Below are positions 1-8,798 of a stretch of 56,874 nt of DNA, piece by piece (within the stretch, counting starts at the first letter, position 1; every line of letters starts with the position of its first letter). Made by a program: the position numbers and the translations under genes. Origin of the DNA: Prolixibacteraceae bacterium (GTDB taxonomy: Bacteria > Bacteroidota > Bacteroidia > Bacteroidales > Prolixibacteraceae); the NCBI GenBank assembly GCA_009773765.1, contig WTWZ01000051.1, positions 1 through 56,874 on the forward strand, written 5' to 3'. A model generated the notes under the pieces. It made no database searches. It was not told the DNA's origin and worked only from the letters and a program-made list of their open reading frames with translations.

Positions 1-2
1 TT

Positions 3-545
3 ATCAGGGCGCCGTTTCATACTGAATTTCCCAAAACAAAATATGAAATAGTAATTGAACCCAACATGGCGTTTGGGACCGGGAACCACGAAACCACATC
101 GATGATGGTTGAAACAATCCTGGAGAATGACATACAAAATAAAACAGTTCTCGACATGGGTTGTGGAACAGGGATCCTCGGTATTCTGGCAGCCATGAAA
201 GGTGCAAAAAAAGTAACTGCCATCGACATCGACGAGTGGTCGTTTAACGGCGCCAGTGAAAATGCGGCTTTGAATTTTATCAAAAATATGACGGTAAAAC
301 AAGGCGATGCGAGTTTGCTGGGCGACGAAAAGTTCGACATTATACTTGCCAACATTCACAAAAATGTACTAATTAACGATTTACCTGCATATTCCAAAGT
401 TTTGTTACCTGGTGGAATGCTTGTTATGAGTGGTTTTTATACTGAAGATATGCAGGATATTAAAAACAAGGCGGAAGAATCAGGACTAAAAGAAATTGGC
501 TACAAAACAAAAAATAACTGGGTGGCATACAGTTTTAAAAAGTAA
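3..545 (+). CDS. prmA: Ribosomal protein L11 methyltransferase PrmA (5' end missing)
   Basis: Cytoplasmic SAM-dependent methyltransferase that trimethylates ribosomal protein L11. The frame is open from the window edge, so the N-terminal substrate-binding part lies outside. What remains begins with a stretch ending in EPNMAFGTGNHETT, the conserved PrmA signature just before the SAM domain. It is followed by the SAM-binding loop DMGCGTGILG, an acidic DIDEW strand and the catalytic-region motif ILANIHKNVL (the N-(I/L)-x family version of NPPY). The C-terminus looks complete. The gene ends 4 bp from the stop of the convergent phosphoesterase gene. The family assignment is firm; only the missing start limits it. 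Confidence 0.95.
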   Translation: MRAPFHTEFPKTKYEIVIEPNMAFGTGNHETTSMMVETILENDIQNKTVLDMGCGTGILGILAAMKGAKKVTAIDIDEWSFNGASENAALNFIKNMTVKQGDASLLGDEKFDIILANIHKNVLINDLPAYSKVLLPGGMLVMSGFYTEDMQDIKNKAEESGLKEIGYKTKNNWVAYSFKK

Positions 546-549
546 AAAA

Positions 550-1056
550 TCACAAAACAATTTCTTTTCGTTTCATCTCCCAGATTTCCAAATCACGAAT
601 ATCTTTCCCGTCGATTACAAACCTCAGCGCAGTGCATACAACATGAAATCCCTTGTTGCCGGCAGCTCCCGGGTTCATGTACAGAAAATTGAACTTTTTA
701 TCGAAAACCACCTTCAAAATATGCGAATGCCCGCAAATAAAAAGGGTGGGTGGACAGGCAATTATTTCCTGTTTTACTGACCTTTCGTAATGACCGGGAT
801 AGCCGCCTATATGTGTAATCCAGACATCAATACCTTCGCACAAAAAACGTTGGTGCAAGGGATGAACTGCCCGAATATCGCTACCATCAATATTTCCGTA
901 AACAGCTTTTAAGGGTTTAAATATTGCAAGGGAATCAGCAGTTTCAAGATTTCCAATATCCCCGGCATGCCATATTTCATCCACTTTTTCGAAAAATGGG
1001 AAAATTCGCGGATGAATAAACCCGTGCGTGTCCGATAAAAGTCCGATGCGTTTCAT
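550..1056 (-). CDS. YfcE/MJ0936-type metallophosphoesterase
   Basis: A 168-residue calcineurin-like phosphoesterase. The order of metal motifs is complete: SDTHG near residue 8, HAGDIGN, YGNIDG, THIGG and CGHSH. This is the compact YfcE/MJ0936 family, whose members cleave phosphodiesters such as 2',3'-cAMP or model substrates; the physiological substrate here cannot be read from sequence. I placed the start at the Met that begins MKRIGLLSDTHG. An in-frame Met 33 bp upstream would add eleven residues not expected in this family. It is convergent with prmA and divergent from the SixA-like gene, so it is probably monocistronic. Confidence 0.88.
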   Translation of the reverse strand: MKRIGLLSDTHGFIHPRIFPFFEKVDEIWHAGDIGNLETADSLAIFKPLKAVYGNIDGSDIRAVHPLHQRFLCEGIDVWITHIGGYPGHYERSVKQEIIACPPTLFICGHSHILKVVFDKKFNFLYMNPGAAGNKGFHVVCTALRFVIDGKDIRDLEIWEMKRKEIVL

Positions 1057-1098
1057 AAAAAGTAGGATACAAGTTACGTATGAAACCACAAATTAAGG

Positions 1099-1106
1099 TA
1101 ATTTTG
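1099..1106 (+). promoter_or_regulatory. Bacteroidota -7 box (TAATTTTG) upstream of the SixA-like gene
   Basis: TAATTTTG matches the Bacteroidota -7 consensus TAnnTTTG and sits 29 bp before the start codon at 1136. I do not see a good TTG -33 element at the usual distance, so this is a half-supported promoter. Confidence 0.4.
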
Positions 1107-1135
1107 TTTGTTTTGGAAATTTAGAATCAGTTATT

Positions 1136-1630
1136 ATGAAACGAGTGATAATAGTCAGGCACGCCAAAGCTGTTCCTTATGGTTACGACGACGATTTTAC
1201 GCGCGACCTTACCGAGCGCGGGGTTAACGATGCACAACGCATCGGGAAAGAACTTAAAAAAATGGGTATCACACCCGATGCCATGATTTCGAGCCCGGCT
1301 AACCGCGCATTACAAACCGCGCATATTTTTGCCGAAAACCTCGGGTTCGACAAAAAAAATATTGTTGAAATTAAAAAAATGTATCACGGATATAGCGCTA
1401 ATGAATTTCTGGGTTTGATAAAAGAGCTTAAAAACGATGTACAAACCGCTTTTTTCTTTGGCCATAACCCAGCCTTTCATTATTACGCAAACAATCTGCT
1501 TGAACGGTTTTATGATGATATGCCCACCTGCTCAACGGTTGCCATCGATTTTAATGCCGAATCGTGGAAAATTGTGGAAGCCCGCAGCGGAAAGAAAGCT
1601 TTTCAACTGGTTCCGGCAATGTTTAAGTAA
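1136..1630 (+). CDS. SixA-like phosphohistidine phosphatase (histidine phosphatase superfamily)
   Basis: A 164-residue member of the histidine phosphatase superfamily. The phosphate-pocket signature is visible: RHAK at residues 8-11 with catalytic His9, Arg57 in SSPANRALQTA, and His110 in FFGHNP. The length and lack of extra domains match the SixA subfamily, which dephosphorylates phosphohistidine in phosphotransfer proteins. In Bacteroidota the partner is not established, so the substrate is inference. It stands alone, divergent from the phosphoesterase gene and 109 bp before hsdR. The spacer to hsdR shows no strong terminator. Confidence 0.88.
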   Translation: MKRVIIVRHAKAVPYGYDDDFTRDLTERGVNDAQRIGKELKKMGITPDAMISSPANRALQTAHIFAENLGFDKKNIVEIKKMYHGYSANEFLGLIKELKNDVQTAFFFGHNPAFHYYANNLLERFYDDMPTCSTVAIDFNAESWKIVEARSGKKAFQLVPAMFK

Positions 1631-1739
1631 TTGAACAAACCTCGTTTCATTTACATAAGAACCGTTTTTTTGCCAAATCACACGCGCCTTTCTAATACGA
1701 TTGATGTATCTTGCAACAATTTCATTTTTTTGATTAAAA

Positions 1740-4271
1740 ATGTTACAAAACGAAGCACATGCAAGGATTAAAATAAACCAACTGCTTGATGAAGCAGGTT
1801 GGAGGTTCTTCGGTAACCACGAAGGCAAGGCGAATATCCTGCTTGAAAACCATATAAAAATCACTCAAAAAGAAATTGATGCCTGGGGCAACGATTATGA
1901 AAAAATAAAATCGGGTTCGCTCGATTTTTTGCTTGTCGATTCCAGCAACAAACCAATATGTGTTCTTGAAGCAAAAAAGGAAAGTCTGCACCCTTTGGCA
2001 GCAAAGGAACAAGCCCGAAAATATGCAAATACTGTTGGATCTCAATTCATAATTCTCTCAAACGGGATTGTACATTATTTATGGGATTTGAAAAAAGGAA
2101 ATCCCAAACCGATTTATAAATTTCCCTCGCCAAACGAGATTGGAGCAATAAAAGATTGGAACCCCGACAGGAATTCACTGGCAACCGAACCCGTTGGGAT
2201 TGATTATATTGTTACTGTTCAAATGCCCGATTATGCCGAAAGACCAGGTTGGAACGGCAGTGTTGCAACAAGCAGGGATTTTATCTGGGCGAACGGACTT
2301 CGGTTTTTAAGAGCCTATCAGTTAAATGCCATTTTTCATTTGCAAAAAGCGGTGCGCGAAGGGAAAGACCGCTTCCTGTTTGAAATGGCCACAGGAACAG
2401 GCAAAACCCTCACTTCGGCAGCAGTTATCCGGTTGTTTTTACGAACAAAAAATGCACGTAAAGTTTTGTTCCTGGTTGACAGGCTGGAGCTTGAAGACCA
2501 GACATGGAAAGCTTTTACCAACTACCTGAAACCCGATTATACCACATTCATTTTTAAAGAACACAAAAGCGATTGGCGAAAAGCCGATATTGTGGTTGCT
2601 ACTATTCAGTCGCTGCTGTTCGATAACAAATACCGCAGCCAGTTTTCGCCTGTTGATTTTGACTTGATAATCTCTGACGAATCGCACCGCTCAATTTCGG
2701 GGAACGCACGAGCCGTTTTTGAATATTTTCATGGCTACAAGTTAGGTTTGACAGCCACACCAAAAGATTATCTGAAAGGTGTTGACCCCGCAAAGGTTAA
2801 AGAAAACGACCCCCGTGAAATTGAACGCCGAATGTTGCGCGACACCTACGCAACTTTTGGTTGTGAAGGAGGCGACCCAACATTCCGCTATTCGTTGCTC
2901 GATGGCGTGAAAGATGGATTTTTGGTGAATCCCCGGGTGTTGGATGCCCGAACTGAAATTACCACGCAACTGCTTTCTGATGAAGGTTATGCAGTTGCAA
3001 TTACCACCGAAGAGGGCGAAGAAACAGATACTTTCATTTCGCGCGATTTTGAACGCAAATTCTTTTCAGATAAAACCAACCGTGTTTTTTGCCGGACATT
3101 TCTGGATAATGCCCAGCGCGACCCAATTACCGGCGAAATTGGCAAAACAATAATTTTTGCAGTTAGTCAGAACCACGCCCGGAAGCTGACTGAAATACTA
3201 AACGAGTTTGCCGACCAGCTTTTCCCCGGTAAATACAATTCCGATTTTGCACTTCAGGTTACTTCGCAGGTGGGCGATGCTCAGCAAATGACCATCAATT
3301 TTACCAACAACAATCTGAATGGCAAAACAACCTGGCTGGAGGGCTATAAATCATGTAAAACAAGAGTTTGTGTTACCGTTGGCATGATGACAACGGGTTA
3401 CGATTGCCCCGATTTGCTCAATCTTTGTATGATGCGGCCCATTTTCAGCCCATCCGATTTTGTGCAGATAAAAGGCCGTGGTACCCGCAAAAATACCTTC
3501 GATTTTAAACACAAAAACGAATTGGGCGATATCGAAATCATAAAACACGAAAAGGAGTTTTTCAAACTATTTGACTTTTTTGCCAATTGCGAATATTTTG
3601 AAGAAAAGTTTGATTACGACGAGAAACTTAAACTGCCAAAACCCCGGAATGGCGAGGGCGAAAGTGGTGGCGGCGGGGTTGATGTTGATAAATATACCAG
3701 TTTTCGTCCCGATCCATTACTCGTTTTAAATGAACAGCAAATAGGGTACGAAGGAATGAAAATCGACCGGATGCTGTTTACGAAGTTCGAAGACCGCATT
3801 GTTATGGACGATATCATAAAACGAAATGTTGAACTTGGCAACTGGGAACAGGTGGTTTCGCACATTCAAAACGAAATTTTCGATAAACCGGAGGAATATT
3901 TCAACCTCGAAAAATTGCGGAAAGCCGCAAAGATTGACCGAAAAGTATCAATTCGCGAAATGGTGGAAAAGATTTTTGGTATTATCCCAAAATTCAAATC
4001 GAAAGACGAATTACTGGATGAGGAATTCGACAAGTTCATTTCTATTTATCCACCCGAAGAGGATGTAAATTTACGAGCCTTAAAGTATTTCTTCAAAGCG
4101 TATATTGTTGACGGCGAAATACGTAAAATCATCGAAACCAAAGATTTTCACGCCCTGCAAACCCATCCCACGCTCACCATTTCGCAATTCAGGGAAGTAG
4201 CGGCCAAATACAGGGAAACAATACCGGTTTATGTAAAAGATTATATCAATACCGATAAATTTGCAGCATAA
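1740..4271 (+). CDS. hsdR: Type I restriction enzyme R subunit HsdR (EcoEI/type IB-like)
   Basis: An 843-residue motor-nuclease subunit of a type I restriction system: it translocates DNA with ATP and cleaves it when the recognition site is unmethylated. The N-terminal PD-(D/E)xK nuclease is seen as Asp62 (SLDFLL) followed by Glu77-Ala-Lys79. A superfamily 2 helicase follows with Walker A ATGTGKT at 217-223, DESH at 313-316 and a motif VI-like IKGRGTRKN. The C-terminal part looks like the EcoEI-type domain that docks onto the methylase. The length is typical for the shorter type IB proteins. It starts the operon, with 12 bp to rhuM. Nothing looks broken. Confidence 0.93.
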   Translation: MLQNEAHARIKINQLLDEAGWRFFGNHEGKANILLENHIKITQKEIDAWGNDYEKIKSGSLDFLLVDSSNKPICVLEAKKESLHPLAAKEQARKYANTVGSQFIILSNGIVHYLWDLKKGNPKPIYKFPSPNEIGAIKDWNPDRNSLATEPVGIDYIVTVQMPDYAERPGWNGSVATSRDFIWANGLRFLRAYQLNAIFHLQKAVREGKDRFLFEMATGTGKTLTSAAVIRLFLRTKNARKVLFLVDRLELEDQTWKAFTNYLKPDYTTFIFKEHKSDWRKADIVVATIQSLLFDNKYRSQFSPVDFDLIISDESHRSISGNARAVFEYFHGYKLGLTATPKDYLKGVDPAKVKENDPREIERRMLRDTYATFGCEGGDPTFRYSLLDGVKDGFLVNPRVLDARTEITTQLLSDEGYAVAITTEEGEETDTFISRDFERKFFSDKTNRVFCRTFLDNAQRDPITGEIGKTIIFAVSQNHARKLTEILNEFADQLFPGKYNSDFALQVTSQVGDAQQMTINFTNNNLNGKTTWLEGYKSCKTRVCVTVGMMTTGYDCPDLLNLCMMRPIFSPSDFVQIKGRGTRKNTFDFKHKNELGDIEIIKHEKEFFKLFDFFANCEYFEEKFDYDEKLKLPKPRNGEGESGGGGVDVDKYTSFRPDPLLVLNEQQIGYEGMKIDRMLFTKFEDRIVMDDIIKRNVELGNWEQVVSHIQNEIFDKPEEYFNLEKLRKAAKIDRKVSIREMVEKIFGIIPKFKSKDELLDEEFDKFISIYPPEEDVNLRALKYFFKAYIVDGEIRKIIETKDFHALQTHPTLTISQFREVAAKYRETIPVYVKDYINTDKFAA

Positions 4272-4283
4272 CTCGTTAATAAT

Positions 4284-5312
4284 ATGAGTAGTAAACTAAA
4301 ATTAAAAGACGAACTTACCGAGTTCTTGCTTTACACTGCACCCGGTGGCAACGTAAAAGTAGAAGTAATACTTAACAACGAAACAGTTTGGCTTACACAA
4401 AAAGCCATTGCTGAATTATTTGGCGTTCAGGTTCCAGCCATTAGCAAGCATTTAGAAAATATTTACGAAAGTGGAGAATTACGACCTGATGCAACTATTT
4501 CCATTTTGGAAACAGTTCAGATGGAAGGTAATCGTGAAGTAAAACGTAATATAGAATACTACTGCCTCGATGCTATTATTTCGGTTGGTTACAGGGTAAA
4601 CTCCCGACAGGCAACACAATTCCGAATATGGGCAACCAAAACCCTGAAAGATTATATTATAAAAGGGTTTATACTCGATGATGAAAGGTTAAAAAATGGA
4701 CGGTTCTTTGGTAAAGATTATTTCCGTGAACTATTAGAGCGGGTAAGGTCGATACGCGCAAGCGAAAGACGCATATACCAGCAAATCACCGATATATTTG
4801 CCGAATGTAGCATTGATTATGACCCAAATTCGGAAACTACCCATGAATTTTACGCAACGGTGCAAAACAAATTTCATTTTGCCATACACGGGCAAACGGC
4901 TGCCGAAATTATTTACCACAACGCATCGGCCGATAAAGAATTTATGGGCTTGCAAACATGGAAAAACGCACCCAATGGCAGAATCTTAAAATCGGATACT
5001 GTGGTTGCAAAAAATTATTTGTCGGAAAATGAGATTAAAAGCCTGGAACGTTCTGTTGGATCGTTTTTCGACTATATCGAACGCATTATCGAAACCCGCA
5101 ATACCTTTACAATGGAGCAGTTTGCCAAAAGTGTAAACAAATTTATGGAATTCAACGAATATAAAATACTGGAAGGGAAAGGCAAAATATCAGCCATACA
5201 AGCCGAAGACAAAGCTTTTACCGAATACGACAAATTCAATAAAACACAAAAGATAGAAAGCGATTTCGACAAGGTGGTGAAAGCATTGAAAAACAAAAAT
5301 CAGGAAAAATAA
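4284..5312 (+). CDS. rhuM: RhuM family protein inside the type I RM operon
   Basis: A 342-residue protein of the RhuM (Fic/DOC N-terminal-like) family. The family hallmark region is near the N-terminus: VWLTQKAIAELFGV, which looks like a helix-turn-helix, then IEYYCLDAIISVGYRVNS. It is named after a Salmonella virulence-island gene, but its biochemical role is unknown. Here it lies 12 bp after hsdR and 10 bp before the fused hsdMS gene, so it should be co-transcribed and co-regulated with the restriction system. A DNA-binding regulator or an accessory effector are both possible. The long helical C-terminal half shows no catalytic motif I recognise. Confidence 0.85.
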   Translation: MSSKLKLKDELTEFLLYTAPGGNVKVEVILNNETVWLTQKAIAELFGVQVPAISKHLENIYESGELRPDATISILETVQMEGNREVKRNIEYYCLDAIISVGYRVNSRQATQFRIWATKTLKDYIIKGFILDDERLKNGRFFGKDYFRELLERVRSIRASERRIYQQITDIFAECSIDYDPNSETTHEFYATVQNKFHFAIHGQTAAEIIYHNASADKEFMGLQTWKNAPNGRILKSDTVVAKNYLSENEIKSLERSVGSFFDYIERIIETRNTFTMEQFAKSVNKFMEFNEYKILEGKGKISAIQAEDKAFTEYDKFNKTQKIESDFDKVVKALKNKNQEK

Positions 5313-5322
5313 CAGGCGAATC

Positions 5323-8034
5323 ATGTTGGATACAACCACAAAAAAACGAATTGACGATTGCCGCGATATTCTGGTGGGCAAATTGCCCGACCCAAAAGCA
5401 CAAATCGAGCAAATTACAATTGGCTTGATATACAAGTTCATGGACGACATGGACAAGGAAGCGGTAGAATTGGGAGGAAAAACAAAATTCTTTTCGAATT
5501 ATATGATTCCCGACCCTGAAAACCCCGGAAAAGAAAAACTGGTTGAATTTGAAAAATACAGTTGGGACAGGCTGTTCGATGCCAAAGTTACAGCCAGCGA
5601 AATGCTGACATTGTATTCGGAAGCCATTGTAAGCATGGATAAAAACCCCAACATCCCGCAGTTGTTCCGCGATATTTTTAAAAACGCCTATTTGCCTTAC
5701 CGCGACCCCGAAACGCTGAAAATGTTCCTGAAAACCATCAGCGAATTTGAATATACCCACAGCGAAAAACTGGGCGACGCCTTTGAATACCTGCTTTCGG
5801 TAATGGGTTCGCAGGGCGAAGCAGGGCAATTCCGCACACCGCGCCATATTATCGATTTTCTGGTGGCCGTGGTTGGCCCGCAAAAAACCGATACCATCCT
5901 CGACCCCGCCTGTGGTACCGCCGGTTTCCTGATTTCGGCGTTTAAATATATGATGAACGGCGGGGATACCACCCCCGACGAACGCCGCCGTATTATCGGC
6001 AATTTTACAGGTTACGACATTTCGCCCGATATGGTGCGCCTCTCGCTGGTAAACCTTTATTTGCACGGTTTCTCAGACCCGCACATACACGAATACGACA
6101 CCCTCAGCAGCGAAGAGCGCTGGAAAGAAACCTACGATGTAATCCTTGCCAACCCGCCGTTTATGAGCCCGAAAGGCGGAATCCGCCCACACAAAAAATT
6201 CTCGATAAGCAGCAACCGAAGCGAGGTTTTGTTTGTCGATTATATTGCCGAACACCTCAATCCCAAAGGCCGGGCAGGGATAATAGTTCCCGAAGGCGTT
6301 ATTTTTCAGAGCGGAACAGCTTACAAGGATTTGCGCAAAATGCTTGTCGATAATTACCTGTATGCAGTGGTGAGCCTGCCCGCCGGGGTTTTTAACCCGT
6401 ACAGCGGCGTAAAAACCTCCATTTTGCTGATGGACAAAGCCTTTGCCAAAACCTGCAACGAAATATTGTTCGTAAAAATCGACAACGACGGTTTTGGTTT
6501 GGGCGCACAACGCAATGCCGTAAAAGGCGGACAATTGGACGAGGCGATTGAGGTAATCAGAACGTTTGTACAAAATCATTCGGAAAATTCCATCAATTAC
6601 CCCACCACGGCCGCTACCATCGCCGCCACGGCACACGCCACCAAAACCCACCAAACCCCCACCGAACCCACCAAAACAATAACAACAACCACCATTGCCC
6701 ACGCCGTGCCCAAATCGGAAATTGCCAACCTGCCTGCCGGCAAGGCAGGAAACGGAGATTATAATTTAAGCGGGGAGAGGTATAAAACCAATGATGAATT
6801 TAGAATTTCGAATTATGAATTTGTTTCATTGGAGAATGTTGCAGTTTTACAAGGTGGTTATGCATTCAAAAGTGTTGAGCTGAAATCTGAGCAAAATCAT
6901 GGTGAATTTCCAGTTGTTAAAATTGGAAGTCTAACCACTGATGGAAAGGTCGATTTGAGTAATTCTTCATATTTCCCTTTCGATAATTCATTAGAAAAGT
7001 TCAAAATAAAGAGTGGAGATTTTTTAGTTGCAATGACCGGTGCAACAGTTGGAAAGTCTGCAATATCTCAATTTGATAATTTATTATTAAACCAACGTGT
7101 TGGCTTGATTCGAAAAAAATCTAATAATATTTCACAGAGATTTCTTGATATTTTACTTTTAAGTGAATGGTTTTATGATTATTGCCAGAAAACTGCTGGT
7201 GGTGGAGCACAAGGAAATATTTCTCCAAAGGATATTTTAAGTTTTGAAATCCCCCTACCCCCCATCTCCGTTCAGGAAGAAATAGTAGCCGAAATAGAAG
7301 GCTACCAAAAAATAATTGACGGGGCAAAAATGGTAGTTGACAACTACAAACCAAAAATTGATATAGATCCGGATTGGGAAATGGTGGAGTTGGGAGAGGT
7401 TTGTGAAAGTATTTCAGATGGAGACCATCAGCCGCCACCTAAATCAGAGGATGGAGTGCCATTTGTTACAATCTCAAATATTGATGAAAGTGAAGGTGTT
7501 GATTTTTCAAATACCTTCTTTGTTCCCAAGTCATATTATGAAAATATAAAATCCCATCGAAAACCCAAGATTGGGGACATATTATACACTGTAACAGGCT
7601 CTTTTGGAATTCCAATATTGATAAATTTTGAAAAGGAATTCTGTTTTCAACGACATATTGGATTGATTCGTCCAAATTCAAGAGTGATAAATTCTTATCT
7701 ATACTATTATTTGCAAACTCCCGATGCATTCGCCCAAGCAATGAAAACTGCAACTGGAATGGCACAAAAAACTGTTTCGTTAAATTCCTTGCGTAGCTTT
7801 ATTATTCCAATTCCTCCTTTTGAAATCCAACGCCAAATCGTTTCCCGCATCGAAAAAGAGCAGGAACTGGTGAATGCCAACAAACAACTGATTGAAATAT
7901 TCGGGCAAAAAATAAAAGAAAGGATTGCACGGGTTTGGGGTGTAGATACGTCCAAATTGGGCGTCTCTACACCACACAACCAACCCGAATTACTTATGGC
8001 CGCCGAACCCAAATCCGAATATAAACCACTTTAA
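5323..8034 (+). CDS. Fused type I methylase and specificity subunit (HsdM-HsdS)
   Basis: A 903-residue protein joining two normally separate subunits. Residues about 1-420 are HsdM: helical N-terminus, SAM-binding DPACGTAGFL starting at Asp194, and the N6-adenine motif NPPF at 277-280. A Thr/Ala/Pro-rich stretch (about 425-465) and a PAGKAG insertion follow, then a conserved HsdM-like end (NLSGERY). Residues about 490-890 are HsdS, with two target recognition domains, each ending in the usual conserved helix (PLPPISVQEEIVAEIE and PIPPFEIQRQIVSRIE). It would set the recognition site and methylate it, and guide HsdR. One HsdS has two TRDs, so a bipartite target is expected. Confidence 0.92.
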   Translation: MLDTTTKKRIDDCRDILVGKLPDPKAQIEQITIGLIYKFMDDMDKEAVELGGKTKFFSNYMIPDPENPGKEKLVEFEKYSWDRLFDAKVTASEMLTLYSEAIVSMDKNPNIPQLFRDIFKNAYLPYRDPETLKMFLKTISEFEYTHSEKLGDAFEYLLSVMGSQGEAGQFRTPRHIIDFLVAVVGPQKTDTILDPACGTAGFLISAFKYMMNGGDTTPDERRRIIGNFTGYDISPDMVRLSLVNLYLHGFSDPHIHEYDTLSSEERWKETYDVILANPPFMSPKGGIRPHKKFSISSNRSEVLFVDYIAEHLNPKGRAGIIVPEGVIFQSGTAYKDLRKMLVDNYLYAVVSLPAGVFNPYSGVKTSILLMDKAFAKTCNEILFVKIDNDGFGLGAQRNAVKGGQLDEAIEVIRTFVQNHSENSINYPTTAATIAATAHATKTHQTPTEPTKTITTTTIAHAVPKSEIANLPAGKAGNGDYNLSGERYKTNDEFRISNYEFVSLENVAVLQGGYAFKSVELKSEQNHGEFPVVKIGSLTTDGKVDLSNSSYFPFDNSLEKFKIKSGDFLVAMTGATVGKSAISQFDNLLLNQRVGLIRKKSNNISQRFLDILLLSEWFYDYCQKTAGGGAQGNISPKDILSFEIPLPPISVQEEIVAEIEGYQKIIDGAKMVVDNYKPKIDIDPDWEMVELGEVCESISDGDHQPPPKSEDGVPFVTISNIDESEGVDFSNTFFVPKSYYENIKSHRKPKIGDILYTVTGSFGIPILINFEKEFCFQRHIGLIRPNSRVINSYLYYYLQTPDAFAQAMKTATGMAQKTVSLNSLRSFIIPIPPFEIQRQIVSRIEKEQELVNANKQLIEIFGQKIKERIARVWGVDTSKLGVSTPHNQPELLMAAEPKSEYKPL
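6729..6750. repeat. In-frame GC-rich near-palindrome inside the hsdMS linker
   Basis: The core TGCCTGCCGGCAAGGCA is an imperfect palindrome around GCCGGC. It encodes LPAGKAG in the linker between methylase and specificity parts. Short elements of this type are scattered in many Bacteroidota genomes, mostly between genes. Here the length keeps the reading frame. Confidence 0.55.
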
Positions 8035-8051
8035 ACTTTAAACTATCGTTT

Positions 8052-8753
8052 ATGCAACTTTTTTACGTTCCAAATATTTCAGGTACCGAAATCGTTCTCG
8101 ATGAAACAGAATCAAAACACGCTGTTCGGGTACTGCGTTTGCAAAACGGCAACCAGGTAGAAATAATCGATGGTGAAGGTGGTTTTTACAAAGCTCAAAT
8201 CACCGATTCAAATCACAAAAAATGTCGGTTAAATATTGTTGAATCACAAAAAGAGTTTGGCAAAAAAAATTTTCACCTGCACATTGCCATTGCCCCGACA
8301 AAGAATATCGACCGTTTTGAGTGGTTCCTTGAAAAAGCAACCGAAATAGGGATTGACGAAATTACACCGCTGCTAACTTCCCACTCCGAAAGAAAAGCAG
8401 TAAACCATGAACGACTTGAAAAAATACTGGTTTCGGCAATGAAACAATCGTTAAAAGCTTACCTGCCAAAACTCAATGAAATGACTGCGTTTAAAGAATT
8501 GGTGGTCAGCAATAAAACCGAAAATAAATACATTGCTTACTGTGACGAAATTCAGAAAACACATTTAAAGGATTTGGTCCACAGGGGAAAAGACACATTG
8601 ATTTTGATTGGCCCTGAAGGAGATTTCAGCGCTGAGGAAGTTCAACTTGCCATTGAAAACGGTTTTTCGGTTGTATCGCTGGGAAACTCCCGCCTGCGAA
8701 CCGAAACAGCCGGGATTGTTGCCTGCCACATTGTTAATTTAGCCAATGAATAA
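8052..8753 (+). CDS. rsmE: 16S rRNA m3U1498 methyltransferase RsmE
   Basis: A 233-residue SPOUT-class methyltransferase that methylates U1498 of 16S rRNA in the 30S subunit. The N-terminal PUA-like part contains the conserved HAVRVLRLQ; the C-terminal trefoil-knot domain has the SAM-binding LIGPEGDFS and SLGNSRLRTETA. The length fits the family. It begins 17 bp after the hsdMS stop, so read-through from the RM operon is possible, although the functions are unrelated. Assignment is secure. Confidence 0.95.
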   Translation: MQLFYVPNISGTEIVLDETESKHAVRVLRLQNGNQVEIIDGEGGFYKAQITDSNHKKCRLNIVESQKEFGKKNFHLHIAIAPTKNIDRFEWFLEKATEIGIDEITPLLTSHSERKAVNHERLEKILVSAMKQSLKAYLPKLNEMTAFKELVVSNKTENKYIAYCDEIQKTHLKDLVHRGKDTLILIGPEGDFSAEEVQLAIENGFSVVSLGNSRLRTETAGIVACHIVNLANE

Positions 8754-8798
8754 TAGGTTTCTCAACTTTGAATTGTATTTTTCGGAAAAATTTATAAA

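Noticed and set aside
5236-6066. 276-codon minus-strand frame inside hsdMS
   Set aside because: It is a shadow of the methylase sequence, with a low-complexity, His/Phe-rich product that matches no protein type.
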